From Schaalia hyovaginalis (GTDB taxonomy: Bacteria > Actinomycetota > Actinomycetes > Actinomycetales > Actinomycetaceae): a stretch of DNA of 64,000 bases. The stretch covers positions 682,001 through 746,000 of the forward strand of contig NZ_JACHMK010000001.1 of the NCBI RefSeq assembly GCF_014208035.1, in the 5' to 3' direction. The translations under genes and the position numbers were made by a program. Positions 8,758 through 18,572 of the stretch are shown one piece after another; within the stretch, counting starts at the first letter, position 1, and every line of letters begins with the position of its first letter. The notes below the pieces were generated by a model that saw only the letters and a list, made by a program, of their open reading frames with translations, was not told the DNA's origin and did no database searches.

Positions 8758-9480
8758 ATGATGCACGGAGCAGCCGGCGCGGTGCGCGCCGATCTCAGCA
8801 AGTCGACGACCGATGTCGCGGCGATGTTCGACCGCGTGGCCAAGCGCTACGACCTCATGGACGCCGTCATGACGGGCGGGATGGATCATGTGTGGATGGC
8901 GGCGCTGCGCAAGGCCGTCGATCCGCGTCCCGGCGAGCGGATCCTCGACCTCGCCGCGGGCACGGGTGCTTCTTCGGCCGTGCTGGCCCGGGCCGGCGCC
9001 GAGGTTGTGGCCTGCGATCTTTCGGAGGGCATGATCGCCGTCGGGCGCGAGCGCCACCCCGATATCGAGTTCGTGCTGGGCGACGCGCTCGACCTGCAAT
9101 TCGAGGAGGCCTCCTTCGACGCGGTGACGATCTCGTGGGGCCTGCGCAACATCCCGGATCCCGAGAAGGCCCTGCGTGAAATGGCGAGGGTCGTACGCCC
9201 CCGGGGCAGGCTCGTGGTCTGCGAGTTCTCGACGCCGCCGAATCCGGCCTTCCGCAGGGTGTACGAGCTGTACCAGTCGACCGTGATGCCGCTGCTCGCC
9301 ACGCTGATGTCCTCGAACGGCGCGGCGTACGACTACCTCGTCGAATCGATCAGGGAGTGGCCCGATCAGGAGGCGGTCGGCCGGATGATCGCGGCGAACG
9401 GATGGTCGAAGGTCGAATACCGGGATCTGACCGGCGGCATCGCCGCCCTGCATCGCGCCGTGAAGCCGCTCCCCGCGTGA
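8758..9480 (+). CDS. menG: demethylmenaquinone methyltransferase (MenG/UbiE)
   Basis: Last step of menaquinone synthesis: SAM-dependent C-methylation of demethylmenaquinone. The 240-residue protein has the UbiE N-terminal block FDRVAKRYDLMDAVMTGG (about 24-41), the SAM-binding LDLAAGTG (63-70), the acidic ACDLSEGM strand and the UbiE-specific SWGLRNIPD motif. The start is ATG 8758, 7 nt after GGGAGGA (8744-8750); ATG 8761 would also fit. The same frame is open for 490 codons upstream, but that stretch is antisense to menF and is not MenG-like. Confidence 0.93.
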   Translation: MMHGAAGAVRADLSKSTTDVAAMFDRVAKRYDLMDAVMTGGMDHVWMAALRKAVDPRPGERILDLAAGTGASSAVLARAGAEVVACDLSEGMIAVGRERHPDIEFVLGDALDLQFEEASFDAVTISWGLRNIPDPEKALREMARVVRPRGRLVVCEFSTPPNPAFRRVYELYQSTVMPLLATLMSSNGAAYDYLVESIREWPDQEAVGRMIAANGWSKVEYRDLTGGIAALHRAVKPLPA

Positions 9481-9698
9481 GGCGGCGGCCTCGACCCCGA
9501 ATAAAGAACCTGTCTCCTTTTCTAAATCGCGGAGGAGGATGGGGGGCTCAGGCGGAAGAAGCCGCGTGAATACCCGTCTGGCGACCCCCGGGCGATGCGA
9601 CGCGTTACGCTATCGATTCGGATCGCGGTGCAGTGCACACCGCTCCGGAATGCACACTTGCGCAGACGCGTGCTGCGCTCATCACGGGAGGACGCTTC
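9481..9698 (+). promoter_or_regulatory. leader/promoter region ahead of the menJ-like/nuo operon
   Basis: The 218-bp gap holds no gene. TACGCT at 9606-9611 is the best -10 candidate, which would leave a leader of about 80 nt ending in GGGAGGA (9686-9692). No convincing -35 was found. If correct, this promoter drives the reductase and all 14 nuo genes. Confidence 0.35.
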
Positions 9699-10979
9699 GT
9701 GGCTGATGAGCTGACCGGCGACATCCGCGCCGCCGTCATCGTCGTCGGCGCGGGCCCGGCGGGGGCCTCCACCGCCTACCACCTCGCCTCCCTCGGAATC
9801 GACGTCCTCGTCCTGGAAAAAGGCGAATTCCCGCGCGACAAGATCTGCGGCGACGGGCTCACGCCCGCAGCCGTGCACGAACTCGTCCTCATGGGCGTGA
9901 ACACCGATGGCTGGAACCGCAACCGCGGCCTGCGCGTCATCGGCGGCGGGCACACGGTCGAACTCGATTGGCCGGACCAGAAGTCCCTGCCCGGCTACGG
10001 GATGACCCGCGCGCGCATCACCCTCGACCATGAACTCATCACCCGCGCCGTCGACGCCGGCGCCCGCCTCATCGAAGGCGCCACCGTCACCGGCGCCCTT
10101 CAGGACCCGACCGGCCGCGTCATCGGCGTGACCGCGAAGATCGGCAAGGGCGCGAGGGCCCGCATCGTCGAGGTCCGCGCGGACCTCGTCGCCGACTGCG
10201 GGGGCGTCGCCGCGCGCCTGGCGACCTCGCTGGGCATCGAGAAGAAGCCGGACCGGCCGATGGGCGTCGCCGCGCGCGCCTACTTCCGCTCGCCACGCGG
10301 GGATGAGGACTTCATGGAGTCCCACCTCGAACTGTGGAGCGGGCGGCCCGGCGAATCCGATCTCCTGCCCGGATACGGCTGGATCTTCCCGATGGGCGAC
10401 GGCGTCGTCAATGTTGGTCTCGGATCGGTCGCCTCCACGGCGAACGCCACGAACCTCCCCTACAAGAAGGTCTTCGAGACCTGGATGCGCAACGTCCCCG
10501 AGGAATGGGGATTCACCGAGGCGAACCAGATCGGCCCGCTCCGCTCGGCCGCGCTGCCGATGAGCTTCAACCGCTCCCCGCACTACACCTGCGGGCTCGT
10601 CCTCATCGGCGACGCCGGCGGCATGGTGTCCCCCTTCAACGGCGAGGGCATCGCGCCCGCCCTCAAAGCGGGGCGCTTCGCCGCCCAATGCATCGCACAG
10701 GCCCTCAGCCGCGCGGACCGGGCGGGCGTCGACCGCGCAATGAGCGAATACCCCGAGATGCTCGAAGCCGAGTACGGCGGCTACTACCAGCTCGGCCGCG
10801 TCTTCGTGTCCCTCATCGAGAACCCGCGGATCATGCGCCTGTGCACGACGAAGGGCCTGCCGATCCCGCGCCTCATGACATTCGTCCACAAGCTCTTGTC
10901 GGACGGGTACGAACGCGCCGGGGGAGACCTCGACGACCGCATCATCACCGCGCTCACCCGTCTGGTGCCGTCGGCATGA
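9699..10979 (+). CDS. MenJ-like FAD-dependent geranylgeranyl-reductase family protein
   Basis: A flavoprotein of the geranylgeranyl reductase family. Mycobacterial MenJ, which reduces one isoprene unit of the menaquinone tail, shares the FPRDKxCGDGLTP block seen here (about 53-65). The dinucleotide fold GAGPAG is at about 17-22 and the second FAD motif LIGDAGGMVSPFNGEGI is about 300 residues in. GTG 9699 is chosen over the upstream ATG because GGGAGGA stands 6 nt before it and the FAD motif then lies at the usual distance from the N-terminus (426 residues). It ends 34 nt before nuoA, so quinone saturation and complex I are probably co-transcribed. The substrate is inferred. Confidence 0.85.
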   Translation: MADELTGDIRAAVIVVGAGPAGASTAYHLASLGIDVLVLEKGEFPRDKICGDGLTPAAVHELVLMGVNTDGWNRNRGLRVIGGGHTVELDWPDQKSLPGYGMTRARITLDHELITRAVDAGARLIEGATVTGALQDPTGRVIGVTAKIGKGARARIVEVRADLVADCGGVAARLATSLGIEKKPDRPMGVAARAYFRSPRGDEDFMESHLELWSGRPGESDLLPGYGWIFPMGDGVVNVGLGSVASTANATNLPYKKVFETWMRNVPEEWGFTEANQIGPLRSAALPMSFNRSPHYTCGLVLIGDAGGMVSPFNGEGIAPALKAGRFAAQCIAQALSRADRAGVDRAMSEYPEMLEAEYGGYYQLGRVFVSLIENPRIMRLCTTKGLPIPRLMTFVHKLLSDGYERAGGDLDDRIITALTRLVPSA

Positions 10980-11013
10980 ACGGACGGCGAATCGATCGAT
11001 CCATGGAGGAACG

Positions 11014-11373
11014 ATGACGAATCCCTACTTCCCGCTGCTCATCATGGCCGCGGCCGCCCTCGTGCTCGCCTTCGGCGGCCTCGTGGCCTCCGCCATCCTC
11101 GGGCCGACGAAGAAGTCGAAGGTGAAGGCGGACAACTACGAGTGCGGGATCGAACCGACCTCCGCGCACCTGCACGAAGGGCGCTTCCCCGTGCGCTACT
11201 ACCTCGTCGCGATGACCTTCATCATCTTCGACATCGAGGTCGTCTTCATGTACCCGTGGGCCGTGAGCTTCGACCACCTCGGCCTCTTCGGGCTGATCGC
11301 CATGCTCACCTTCATCGCGCTCATCACCGTGCCCTACGTCTACGAGTGGCGTCGCGGCGGACTGGATTACTGA
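11014..11373 (+). CDS. nuoA: NADH-quinone oxidoreductase subunit A
   Basis: Small membrane subunit of complex I (119 residues, normal size) at the junction of the peripheral and membrane arms. Three hydrophobic helices are visible (about 1-30, 60-85, 90-112). The family's central loop NYECGIEP and [21 protein letters not shown] is intact. The ATG follows GGAGG by 4-5 nt. It is the first gene of a nuoA-N cluster in the standard order, without insertions. Confidence 0.95.
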   Translation: MTNPYFPLLIMAAAALVLAFGGLVASAILGPTKKSKVKADNYECGIEPTSAHLHEGRFPVRYYLVAMTFIIFDIEVVFMYPWAVSFDHLGLFGLIAMLTFIALITVPYVYEWRRGGLDY

Positions 11374-11392
11374 GGGACTGGGAGGAACACCA

Positions 11393-11947
11393 ATGGGTCT
11401 TGAAGAGAGCCTGCCCGCGGGCATCGCCCTGACGAGCGTCGAGAAGGTCCTCGGCCTCGCGCGCAAGTACAGCCAGTGGCCCGTTACCATGGGCCTGGCC
11501 TGCTGCGCGATCGAGATGATGGCCGCCGGCACCCCGCGCTTCGACATGTCGCGCTTCGGGCTCGAGGTCTTCCGCGCTTCGCCCCGCCACTCCGACCTGA
11601 TGATCGTGTCCGGCCGCGTCTCCCACAAGATGGCCCCGGTCATCCGTCGCGTCTACGACTCGATGCCGGAACCGAAGTGGGTCATCTCGATGGGCGCCTG
11701 CGCCTCCTCGGGCGGTATGTTCAACAACTACGCGGTTGTCCAGGGATGCGATCACATCGTCCCCGTCGACGTGTACCTCCCCGGATGCCCGCCCCGTCCC
11801 GAGGCGCTCATCCACGCGATCCTCACCCTCCGTGAGCAGATCGGCAAGGAGCCCCTCGGAGTCAACCGTCGTGAGATCGCGCGCAAGGCCGAGCAGGCGG
11901 CCCTCGCGGCGACCCCGACCCACCGGATGAAGGGACTCCTCGCATGA
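11393..11947 (+). CDS. nuoB: NADH-quinone oxidoreductase subunit B
   Basis: Carries cluster N2, the [4Fe-4S] centre that hands electrons to the quinone. All four ligands are present in the 184-residue protein: adjacent Cys 37-38 ([10 protein letters not shown]), Cys 103 (MGACASSGG) and Cys 132 ([10 protein letters not shown]). It is 19 nt after nuoA with GGGAGGA before the ATG, and overlaps nuoC by 4 nt. Confidence 0.96.
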   Translation: MGLEESLPAGIALTSVEKVLGLARKYSQWPVTMGLACCAIEMMAAGTPRFDMSRFGLEVFRASPRHSDLMIVSGRVSHKMAPVIRRVYDSMPEPKWVISMGACASSGGMFNNYAVVQGCDHIVPVDVYLPGCPPRPEALIHAILTLREQIGKEPLGVNRREIARKAEQAALAATPTHRMKGLLA

Positions 11948-12654
11948 GCGACGCGCTCGAAACGACCGGCGGAGCCGAGGCGGCCGCCGTGAATAGGGCC
12001 TTCGGCGCCCCCGAACCCATGACCCGCCGTGAGGGCATGTTCCCCGACACCTCCGGCTTCGGCGGACTCGTCACCGAGAGCTTCCTCCCCGGCGAATCGC
12101 AGCGCCCCTACGGCGGCTGGTTCGACACCGTCGTCGACGTCCTCGAAGAGCTCATCGCCGCCGATGGTCTCGAGGCCTCCGACGTCATCGAGAAGGTCGT
12201 CGTCGACCGCGGCGAACTCACGATCTTCATCGTCCGCGACCACATCGCCCGCGTCGCCAAGCACCTGCGCGACGACGCCGACCTCCGCTTCGAGATGTGC
12301 CTGGGCACGAACGGCGCCCACTACCCCGGTGATGCGGGGCGCGAGCTCCACGCGATCTACCCGCTCCTGTCCATCACCCACAACCGCATGATCAGGCTCG
12401 AGGTCACCTGTCCGGACGCGGATCCGCACATCCCCACGATCGTCCCCGTCTACCCCGCCAACGACTGGCAGGAGCGCGAGACCTGGGACCTGATCGGCAT
12501 CGTCTTCGACGGGCACCCCTCGCTGACCAGGACTGCCATGCCCGACGACTGGGTGGGCCACCCCCAGCGCAAGGACTACCCGCTCGGCGGCGTTCCCGTC
12601 GAATACAAGGGCGCCACCGTTCCGCCCGCCGACACGCGGAGGTCGTACAACTGA
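11944..12654 (+). CDS. nuoC: NADH-quinone oxidoreductase subunit C
   Basis: Peripheral-arm 30-kDa subunit (236 residues) that helps form the quinone pocket with NuoD. Family features include the strands around [19 protein letters not shown] and the signature [20 protein letters not shown] near the C-terminus. It is separate from nuoD, unlike the fused NuoCD of enterobacteria. ATGA overlap with nuoB; its TGA shares one base with the nuoD ATG. Confidence 0.95.
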   Translation: MSDALETTGGAEAAAVNRAFGAPEPMTRREGMFPDTSGFGGLVTESFLPGESQRPYGGWFDTVVDVLEELIAADGLEASDVIEKVVVDRGELTIFIVRDHIARVAKHLRDDADLRFEMCLGTNGAHYPGDAGRELHAIYPLLSITHNRMIRLEVTCPDADPHIPTIVPVYPANDWQERETWDLIGIVFDGHPSLTRTAMPDDWVGHPQRKDYPLGGVPVEYKGATVPPADTRRSYN

Positions 12655-14000
12655 TGAGCACCCCGAACTTCCACGCCGCGACCGGCGCCCCCATCGACGC
12701 CGACGAGATCCCCGAGGTCATGACCCAGGGCGGCGACTGGGCCGACGTCCTCAACGAGATCGAGAAGATCTCCTCGGAGCGCATCGTCGTCAACATGGGC
12801 CCCGTCCACCCCTCGACCCACGGCGTCCTGCGCCTCATCCTCGAACTTGACGGGGAGACGGTCCGCGAGACCCGCGTCGACACCGGCTACCTCCACACCG
12901 GTATCGAGAAGACGATGGAGTACCGCACCTGGACGCAGGGAACGACGCTGTGCACCCGCATGGACTACGTCGCCCCCTTCTTCCAGGAGGTCGCCTACTG
13001 CCTCGCCGTCGAGAAGCTCCTCGGCATCACCGACGAGGTCCCCGAGCGCGCCTGCCTCATCCGCGTGCTCATGATGGAGCTCAACCGCATCGCCTCCCAC
13101 CTCGTCGCGATCGGCTCGACCGGCAATGAGATGGGCGCGACGACGCTCATGACGATCGCCTTCCGCGGACGCGAGGAGATCCTGAGGATCTTCGAGCGGA
13201 TCACGGGCCTGCGCATGAACCACGCCTACATCCGACCGGGCGGCGTCGCCCAGGACATCGGCGAGGGCACGGTCGACTACATCCGTGAGCTCCTCCCCAA
13301 GGCGCGCCGCGACATCGGCGAGCTCGAGGACATCACGAAGGAGAACCCGATCTTCAAGAAGCGCCTGTGCGACGTGGCGGTCATGCCGCTGTCGGCCCTC
13401 ATGGCGCTCGGCACCACCGGACCGGGCGTGCGCGCCGCGGGCCTTCCCCTCGACTTGCGCAAGTCGCAGCCGTACTGCGGCTACGAGCAGTTCGAGTTCG
13501 ACGTCCCCGTGCGCGACAAGTCCGACGTGTTCAACCGCACGATGGTCCGCTTCGACGAGTGCTACCAGTCCCTGCGGATCATCTACCAGGTGCTCGATCG
13601 CCTCGACGCCACCGAGGGCGCGCCCGTCATGGTCGCCGACCCGCACATCGCCTGGCCCGCGCAGCTGTCGGTGGCCGCCGACGGCCAGGGCAACTCCTTC
13701 GAGCACATCCGCGAGATCATGGGCACCTCGATGGAGTCGCTCATCCACCACTTCAAGCTCGTCACCGAGGGTTTCACCGTCCCGGCCGGGCAGGTCTACC
13801 AGACCGTCGAGCACGCGAAGGGCATCCTCGGCGTGCACCTCGTCTCCGACGGGGGGACCCGCCCCTTCAGGGCGCACTTCAGGGATCCCTCCTTCGCGAA
13901 TCTCCAGTCCCTGGCCATGATGACCGAGGGCGGCCAGCTGGCCGACGTCGTCGTCTCCTTGGCCGCCATCGATCCGGTCCTGGGAGGCGTCGACCGATGA
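12654..14000 (+). CDS. nuoD: NADH-quinone oxidoreductase subunit D
   Basis: The 49-kDa-type subunit (448 residues) that lines the quinone site. The N-terminal [14 protein letters not shown] block, the [16 protein letters not shown] segment and the quinone-site His of the PSTHG loop are all visible. The ATG overlaps the nuoC stop by one base, with GGAGG at 12638-12642. Overlaps nuoE by 4 nt. Confidence 0.96.
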   Translation: MSTPNFHAATGAPIDADEIPEVMTQGGDWADVLNEIEKISSERIVVNMGPVHPSTHGVLRLILELDGETVRETRVDTGYLHTGIEKTMEYRTWTQGTTLCTRMDYVAPFFQEVAYCLAVEKLLGITDEVPERACLIRVLMMELNRIASHLVAIGSTGNEMGATTLMTIAFRGREEILRIFERITGLRMNHAYIRPGGVAQDIGEGTVDYIRELLPKARRDIGELEDITKENPIFKKRLCDVAVMPLSALMALGTTGPGVRAAGLPLDLRKSQPYCGYEQFEFDVPVRDKSDVFNRTMVRFDECYQSLRIIYQVLDRLDATEGAPVMVADPHIAWPAQLSVAADGQGNSFEHIREIMGTSMESLIHHFKLVTEGFTVPAGQVYQTVEHAKGILGVHLVSDGGTRPFRAHFRDPSFANLQSLAMMTEGGQLADVVVSLAAIDPVLGGVDR

Positions 14001-14710
14001 GCTTTGCCCCCGAAATTGAAGCCCGCCTGCGGGCGGATTCCGCTGAGATCATCTCGCGCTACCCGAGCGGTCACGCCCGCTCGGCGATGCTGCCGATGCT
14101 CCACCTCGTCCAGTCGGTCGACGGTTACGTGAGCCCGGACGGCATCGCCCTCATCGCCGAGATCCTCGGGGTCTCGCGCGCCGAGGTGAGCGCCGTGGCG
14201 ACCTTCTACACCCAGTACAAGCGCCATCCCAACGGGGACTACCTCGTGGGCGTGTGCACGAACGCCCTGTGCGCGGTCATGGGCGGTGACGACATCTGGG
14301 ACGCCGTCTCCGAACGCCTGGGCGTCGGCTCGGATGAGACGAGCGAGTCCGGCAGGATCACCCTCGAACGCATCGAGTGCAACGCGGCCTGCGACTACGC
14401 GCCGGTCGTGATGGTGAACTGGGAGTTCTTCGACAATCAGAGCCCCCAGTCCGCGCTCGCCCTCGTGGAGGACATCGAGGCGGGCCGTCCGGTGCGCCCG
14501 ACGCGCGGCGCCGAGGTCGCACCGACCTTCAAGGAGGTCGAGCGCACGCTGGCGGGCTTCCTCGACGGCCATGAGAACGAGGGCCCCTCCGCGGGCGAGC
14601 CGAGCCTCCTGGGATTGAGGCTCGCCGCCGCCAAGGGCTGGACCGAGCCGGTCGCCGTCGATTCGCCGAGCGACCAGGGCGACATCACCGAGGGGGGCGA
14701 GCAGGCATGA
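13997..14710 (+). CDS. nuoE: NADH-quinone oxidoreductase subunit E
   Basis: Thioredoxin-like 24-kDa subunit holding [2Fe-2S] cluster N1a. The four ligands Cys 87, Cys 92 (VCTNALCAV), Cys 128 and Cys 132 ([10 protein letters not shown]) are present. The product is 237 residues; ATG 13997 overlaps the nuoD stop (ATGA) and is preceded by GGGAGG. The longer upstream open frame lies inside nuoD and is rejected. The last 60 residues or so extend beyond the core fold and look flexible. Confidence 0.95.
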   Translation: MSFAPEIEARLRADSAEIISRYPSGHARSAMLPMLHLVQSVDGYVSPDGIALIAEILGVSRAEVSAVATFYTQYKRHPNGDYLVGVCTNALCAVMGGDDIWDAVSERLGVGSDETSESGRITLERIECNAACDYAPVVMVNWEFFDNQSPQSALALVEDIEAGRPVRPTRGAEVAPTFKEVERTLAGFLDGHENEGPSAGEPSLLGLRLAAAKGWTEPVAVDSPSDQGDITEGGEQA

Positions 14711-16008
14711 CGTCATTCGCTGCACCGGGGGTTCTCACCCCGATCGTCTCGAAGGGCTGGGACGAGGAGCGCTCCTGGACCCTCGAGTCCTATCTCAATC
14801 GCGGGGGCTACGAGGGCCTCAAGCGGGCGAACACGATGGAGGCGGCCGACATCGTCGCCGAGGTGAAGGACTCGGGTCTGCGCGGCCGAGGCGGCGCGGG
14901 CTTCCCGACCGGCCTGAAGTGGTCCTTCCTCCCGCCCGACGACGGGCTGCCCCGCTATCTCGTCGTGAACGCCGACGAGTCCGAGCCGGGCACCTGCAAG
15001 GACATCCCGACGATCATGGCGAATCCGCACATCCTCGTCGAGGGCGTGGCGATCACGAGCCGCGCGATCAACTGCAAGCACGCCTTCATCTACCTGCGCG
15101 GCGAGGTCGTGCACGTGTACCGCCGCCTCCTCGCGGCGATCAAGGAGGCGAGCGAGGCGGGCATCCTCGCAGACCTGAAGATCACCGCGCACGCGGGCGC
15201 CGGCGCCTACATCTGCGGCGAGGAGTCGGCCCTGCTCGACTCCCTCGAGGGCCGCCGCGGCCATCCGCGCATCAAACCGCCCTTCCCCGCGGTCGCGGGC
15301 CTGTACGCGCGTCCGACGGTTGTGAACAACGTCGAGTCGGTCTGCCAGGTGACGGGCATCTTCCGCAAGTCCGCGCAGTGGTACGCGTCGATGGGCACCG
15401 AGAAGTCGAAGGGCCACGGCCTCTTCTCGATCTCGGGTCATGTGAAGAACCCGGGCCAGTTCGAAGCCCCCTTCGGCATCACGATGCGCGAGCTCATCGA
15501 GATGGCGGGCGGGATCCGCGAGGGCCACACCCTCAAGTTCTGGACTCCGGGCGGGTCCTCGACTCCGCTGTTCACCGAGGCCGAGCTGGATACGCCGCTC
15601 GATTACGAGTCGGTGGGGGCCGTGGGCTCGATGCTCGCGACCCGCGCCCTGCAGGTCTTCGACGAGACCACCTCGGTGGTCCGCGTCATCGCCCGATGGG
15701 CCGAGTTCTACCAGCACGAGTCCTGCGGCAAGTGCACCCCGTGCCGCGAGGGCACCTACTGGATCAAGCAGATCATGTTCCGCCTCGAGAAGGGCCAGGG
15801 CCTTCCCGGCGACGTCGATCTCCTCGACGAGATCGCGCACAACATCGCGGGCCGCAGCTTCTGCCCCCTGGGTGATGCGGCGGCGACGCCGATCATGTCC
15901 GGTATCAAGCGCTTCCGCGAGGAGTTCGAGGCGGGCCTGACCACGCCCGCCCGGGAGCTCTTCCCCTATGAGGCATCCGCCGTCTACGCGCGAGGAGGTG
16001 TCCGATGA
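14707..16008 (+). CDS. nuoF: NADH-quinone oxidoreductase subunit F
   Basis: The NADH-oxidising 51-kDa subunit with FMN and [4Fe-4S] cluster N3. The Gly-rich nucleotide loop GLRGRGGAGFPTGLKW (about 58-73), the FMN-site NADESEPGTCKD and GAGAYICGEE, and the N3 ligand cluster ESCGKCTPCREG with the distal FCPLGD Cys are all present in 433 residues. ATGA overlaps on both sides couple it to nuoE and nuoG. Confidence 0.97.
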   Translation: MTSFAAPGVLTPIVSKGWDEERSWTLESYLNRGGYEGLKRANTMEAADIVAEVKDSGLRGRGGAGFPTGLKWSFLPPDDGLPRYLVVNADESEPGTCKDIPTIMANPHILVEGVAITSRAINCKHAFIYLRGEVVHVYRRLLAAIKEASEAGILADLKITAHAGAGAYICGEESALLDSLEGRRGHPRIKPPFPAVAGLYARPTVVNNVESVCQVTGIFRKSAQWYASMGTEKSKGHGLFSISGHVKNPGQFEAPFGITMRELIEMAGGIREGHTLKFWTPGGSSTPLFTEAELDTPLDYESVGAVGSMLATRALQVFDETTSVVRVIARWAEFYQHESCGKCTPCREGTYWIKQIMFRLEKGQGLPGDVDLLDEIAHNIAGRSFCPLGDAAATPIMSGIKRFREEFEAGLTTPARELFPYEASAVYARGGVR

Positions 16009-18572
16009 GCGACGCTCCCCAGTTGATCGACGTCACCATCGACGACGTCCAGGTGAGCGTCCCCGCGGGCACGCTCGTCATCAGAGCCGCAGAGAAGGTC
16101 GGGATCCGCATCCCGCGGTTCTGCGATCATCCGTTGCTCAAGCCGGTGGCCGCGTGCCGCCAGTGCCTCGTCGAGGTCGGCATGCCCGACCGCAACACCG
16201 GTGAGCTCCGCTTCATGCCCAAGCCGCAGCCGGCCTGCGCGCAGACGGTCGCGCCCGGCATGGTGGTCAAGACGCAGTTCACCTCCGAGGTGGCCGAGCG
16301 CGCCCAGAAGGGCGTCATGGAGTTCCTCCTCATCAACCATCCGCTCGACTGCCCGATCTGCGACAAGGGCGGCGAGTGCCCCCTGCAGAACCAGGCGATG
16401 ACCGAGGGGCGCGCGACCTCGCGCTTCGCCGATGCGAAGCGCAGCTACCGCAAGCCCCTGCGCCTCACCAGCCACATCCTCCTCGACCGCGACCGCTGCA
16501 TCCTGTGCCAGCGCTGCGTGCGCTTCGGCAAGGAGATCTCCGGTGACGTCTTCATCGATCTTCAGGGCCGCGGCGGCGGCACCGCGCCGACGGACGATCA
16601 CTACTTCATGGCGGAGCAGATCGGCGGCTTCGACACCTCGACCCTCGATTACCACGATCCGAAGGCGAAGGAGCTCGGCACGGCGGGCATCTGCGGCCCC
16701 TACGGCGAGGCCGGGATCATCGGCTCGGTGAACGAGGGCGAACTCGGGCCCGTCGATCGCGATCAGTCGGGACGCGCCTTCGCCTCGTACTTCTCGGGCA
16801 ACATCGTCCAGATCTGCCCGGTGGGCGCGCTCACCGCATCCTCGTACCGCTTCCGCGCACGCCCCTTCGACCTCGTATCGACCGCCTCGGTCACCGAGCA
16901 CGACGCTTCGGGTTCTGCGATCCGCGTCGACATCCGCCGCGGCGAGGTCGTGCGCCGGATGGCGGGCAACGACCCCGAGGTGAACGAGGAGTGGATCACC
17001 GACAAGGACCGCTTCGCCTTCGAGTGGGACAAGGAGTCCCGTCTGAAGACCCCGCTGGTCCGCGTCGACGGGGAACTCGTCCCGACCTCCTGGTCGGACG
17101 CCCTCGACCGCGTCCGCGCCGGTCTCCAGGAGGCCTCGGGCGAGGTCGGCTTCCTCCCCGGCGGCCGCCTGTCCTTCGAGGACGCCTGGGCGTGGGGCAA
17201 GTTCGCCCGCACGGTCGTGGGTTCGGATTCCATCGACTTCCGCTCGCGTCCTGGTTCGGAGGAGGAGCGCTCCTTCCTCGCCTCCCGTGTCGCGGGCTCC
17301 GGTCTGGGCGTCACCTACTCCGATGTCGAGAAGGCCGGCCGCGTCCTCCTCGTGGCGCTCGAGCCCGAGGACGAGGTCGGTGCGCTCTTCCTGCGCCTGC
17401 GCAAGGGCGTGCGCGCCGGGACCGTCAAGGTGTCGACGATCGCCCCCTTCACCTCCAGGGGTTCCGCGAAGCTTTCGGCGGAGCTCCTGCGGGCCGCTCC
17501 GGGCACCGAGGCCGAGGTCGTCGCCTCGATCGACGCCGGGGGCGCGAACGCCGTGCTCGCCGCATCGCTCGAGGGCGGGATCATCCTCGTCGGCGAGCGG
17601 GCCATGGCCGCTCCGGGCCTCCTCAGCGCCGTCGTCGATCTCGCCGAGCGCACGGGCGCGAGGCTCCAGTGGGTCCCGCGCCGCTCCGGCGATCGCGGCG
17701 CCCTCGAGGCGGGCCTGCTGCCCGGCCTCCTCCCCTTCGGCCGTCCTCTCGGCGACGAGTCCGCCCGGGCCTCCCTCGGATGGGAGGGCCTGCCCTCGGC
17801 TCGTGGACGCGATGCGGCGCTCCAGCTCGCGGGCGCCCTCGACGGAAGCGTCGGCGCCCTGGTCGTGGGCGGCGTCGACGTCCGAGACTTCGAGGATCCG
17901 GCCGGCGCCCTGCGCGCGCTGGAAGCCGTCCCCTTCCTCGTCTCCCTCGAGGTCCGCTCCTCCGAGGTCACCGAGCTCGCCGACGTGGTCCTTCCCGTCG
18001 CGCCGCCGCTGGAGAAGAACGGCACCTTCATCGACTGGGAGGGCCGTCTGCGCCCCTTCGGCCAGGCGGTGTCGGCGCGCTCGCTCACCGATCGCGACGT
18101 GTTCGCCAAGCTCGCCGAGGAATTCGGCGTCGACTTGGGCGTCACGACCTTGACGGATCTGTATGACGAGGTGAACCCGCTCATCAGCTGGGACGGCGCG
18201 CGTGAGGTCTTCGCCGCGGGCACCGCCCCCTCGCCGACCGCGGTCGGCGAGGGCCAGGCGATCCTCGCGACGCACAAGCCGATGCTCGACGCGGGACGCC
18301 TGCAGGACGGCGCCCCCTGGCTCTCCGGTGCGGCGCGCAGGCCCGTCGCCCTCGTGTCGGCCGCGACCCTCGAGGCGCTCGGCCTCGCCTCCGGCGCCGA
18401 ACTGGTCCTCGCCACCGAGCGCGGAACAGTCGCACTGCCCGCGCAGATCGCGGACCTGCCCGACCGTGTCGTGTGGGTGCCCGAGTGCTCGAGCGGTTCC
18501 CTCGTCCATCAGTCACTCGGCACCGCCGGTACCGTCGTGGCTCTCAGCGCCACTGGGGAGGTGGCCCGGTGA
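16005..18572 (+). CDS. nuoG: NADH-quinone oxidoreductase subunit G
   Basis: Large iron-sulfur subunit (855 residues). The N-terminus has ferredoxin-like [2Fe-2S] ligands (FCDHPLLKPVAACRQC, then PACAQTV). Next come the His/Cys region NHPLDCPICDKGGECPLQNQ and the CILCQRCVRF cluster, and then a molybdopterin-oxidoreductase-type domain that lacks an obvious cofactor role, as in other NuoG proteins. ATGA overlap with nuoF. It ends in a GTGA overlap with nuoH. Confidence 0.96.
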   Translation: MSDAPQLIDVTIDDVQVSVPAGTLVIRAAEKVGIRIPRFCDHPLLKPVAACRQCLVEVGMPDRNTGELRFMPKPQPACAQTVAPGMVVKTQFTSEVAERAQKGVMEFLLINHPLDCPICDKGGECPLQNQAMTEGRATSRFADAKRSYRKPLRLTSHILLDRDRCILCQRCVRFGKEISGDVFIDLQGRGGGTAPTDDHYFMAEQIGGFDTSTLDYHDPKAKELGTAGICGPYGEAGIIGSVNEGELGPVDRDQSGRAFASYFSGNIVQICPVGALTASSYRFRARPFDLVSTASVTEHDASGSAIRVDIRRGEVVRRMAGNDPEVNEEWITDKDRFAFEWDKESRLKTPLVRVDGELVPTSWSDALDRVRAGLQEASGEVGFLPGGRLSFEDAWAWGKFARTVVGSDSIDFRSRPGSEEERSFLASRVAGSGLGVTYSDVEKAGRVLLVALEPEDEVGALFLRLRKGVRAGTVKVSTIAPFTSRGSAKLSAELLRAAPGTEAEVVASIDAGGANAVLAASLEGGIILVGERAMAAPGLLSAVVDLAERTGARLQWVPRRSGDRGALEAGLLPGLLPFGRPLGDESARASLGWEGLPSARGRDAALQLAGALDGSVGALVVGGVDVRDFEDPAGALRALEAVPFLVSLEVRSSEVTELADVVLPVAPPLEKNGTFIDWEGRLRPFGQAVSARSLTDRDVFAKLAEEFGVDLGVTTLTDLYDEVNPLISWDGAREVFAAGTAPSPTAVGEGQAILATHKPMLDAGRLQDGAPWLSGAARRPVALVSAATLEALGLASGAELVLATERGTVALPAQIADLPDRVVWVPECSSGSLVHQSLGTAGTVVALSATGEVAR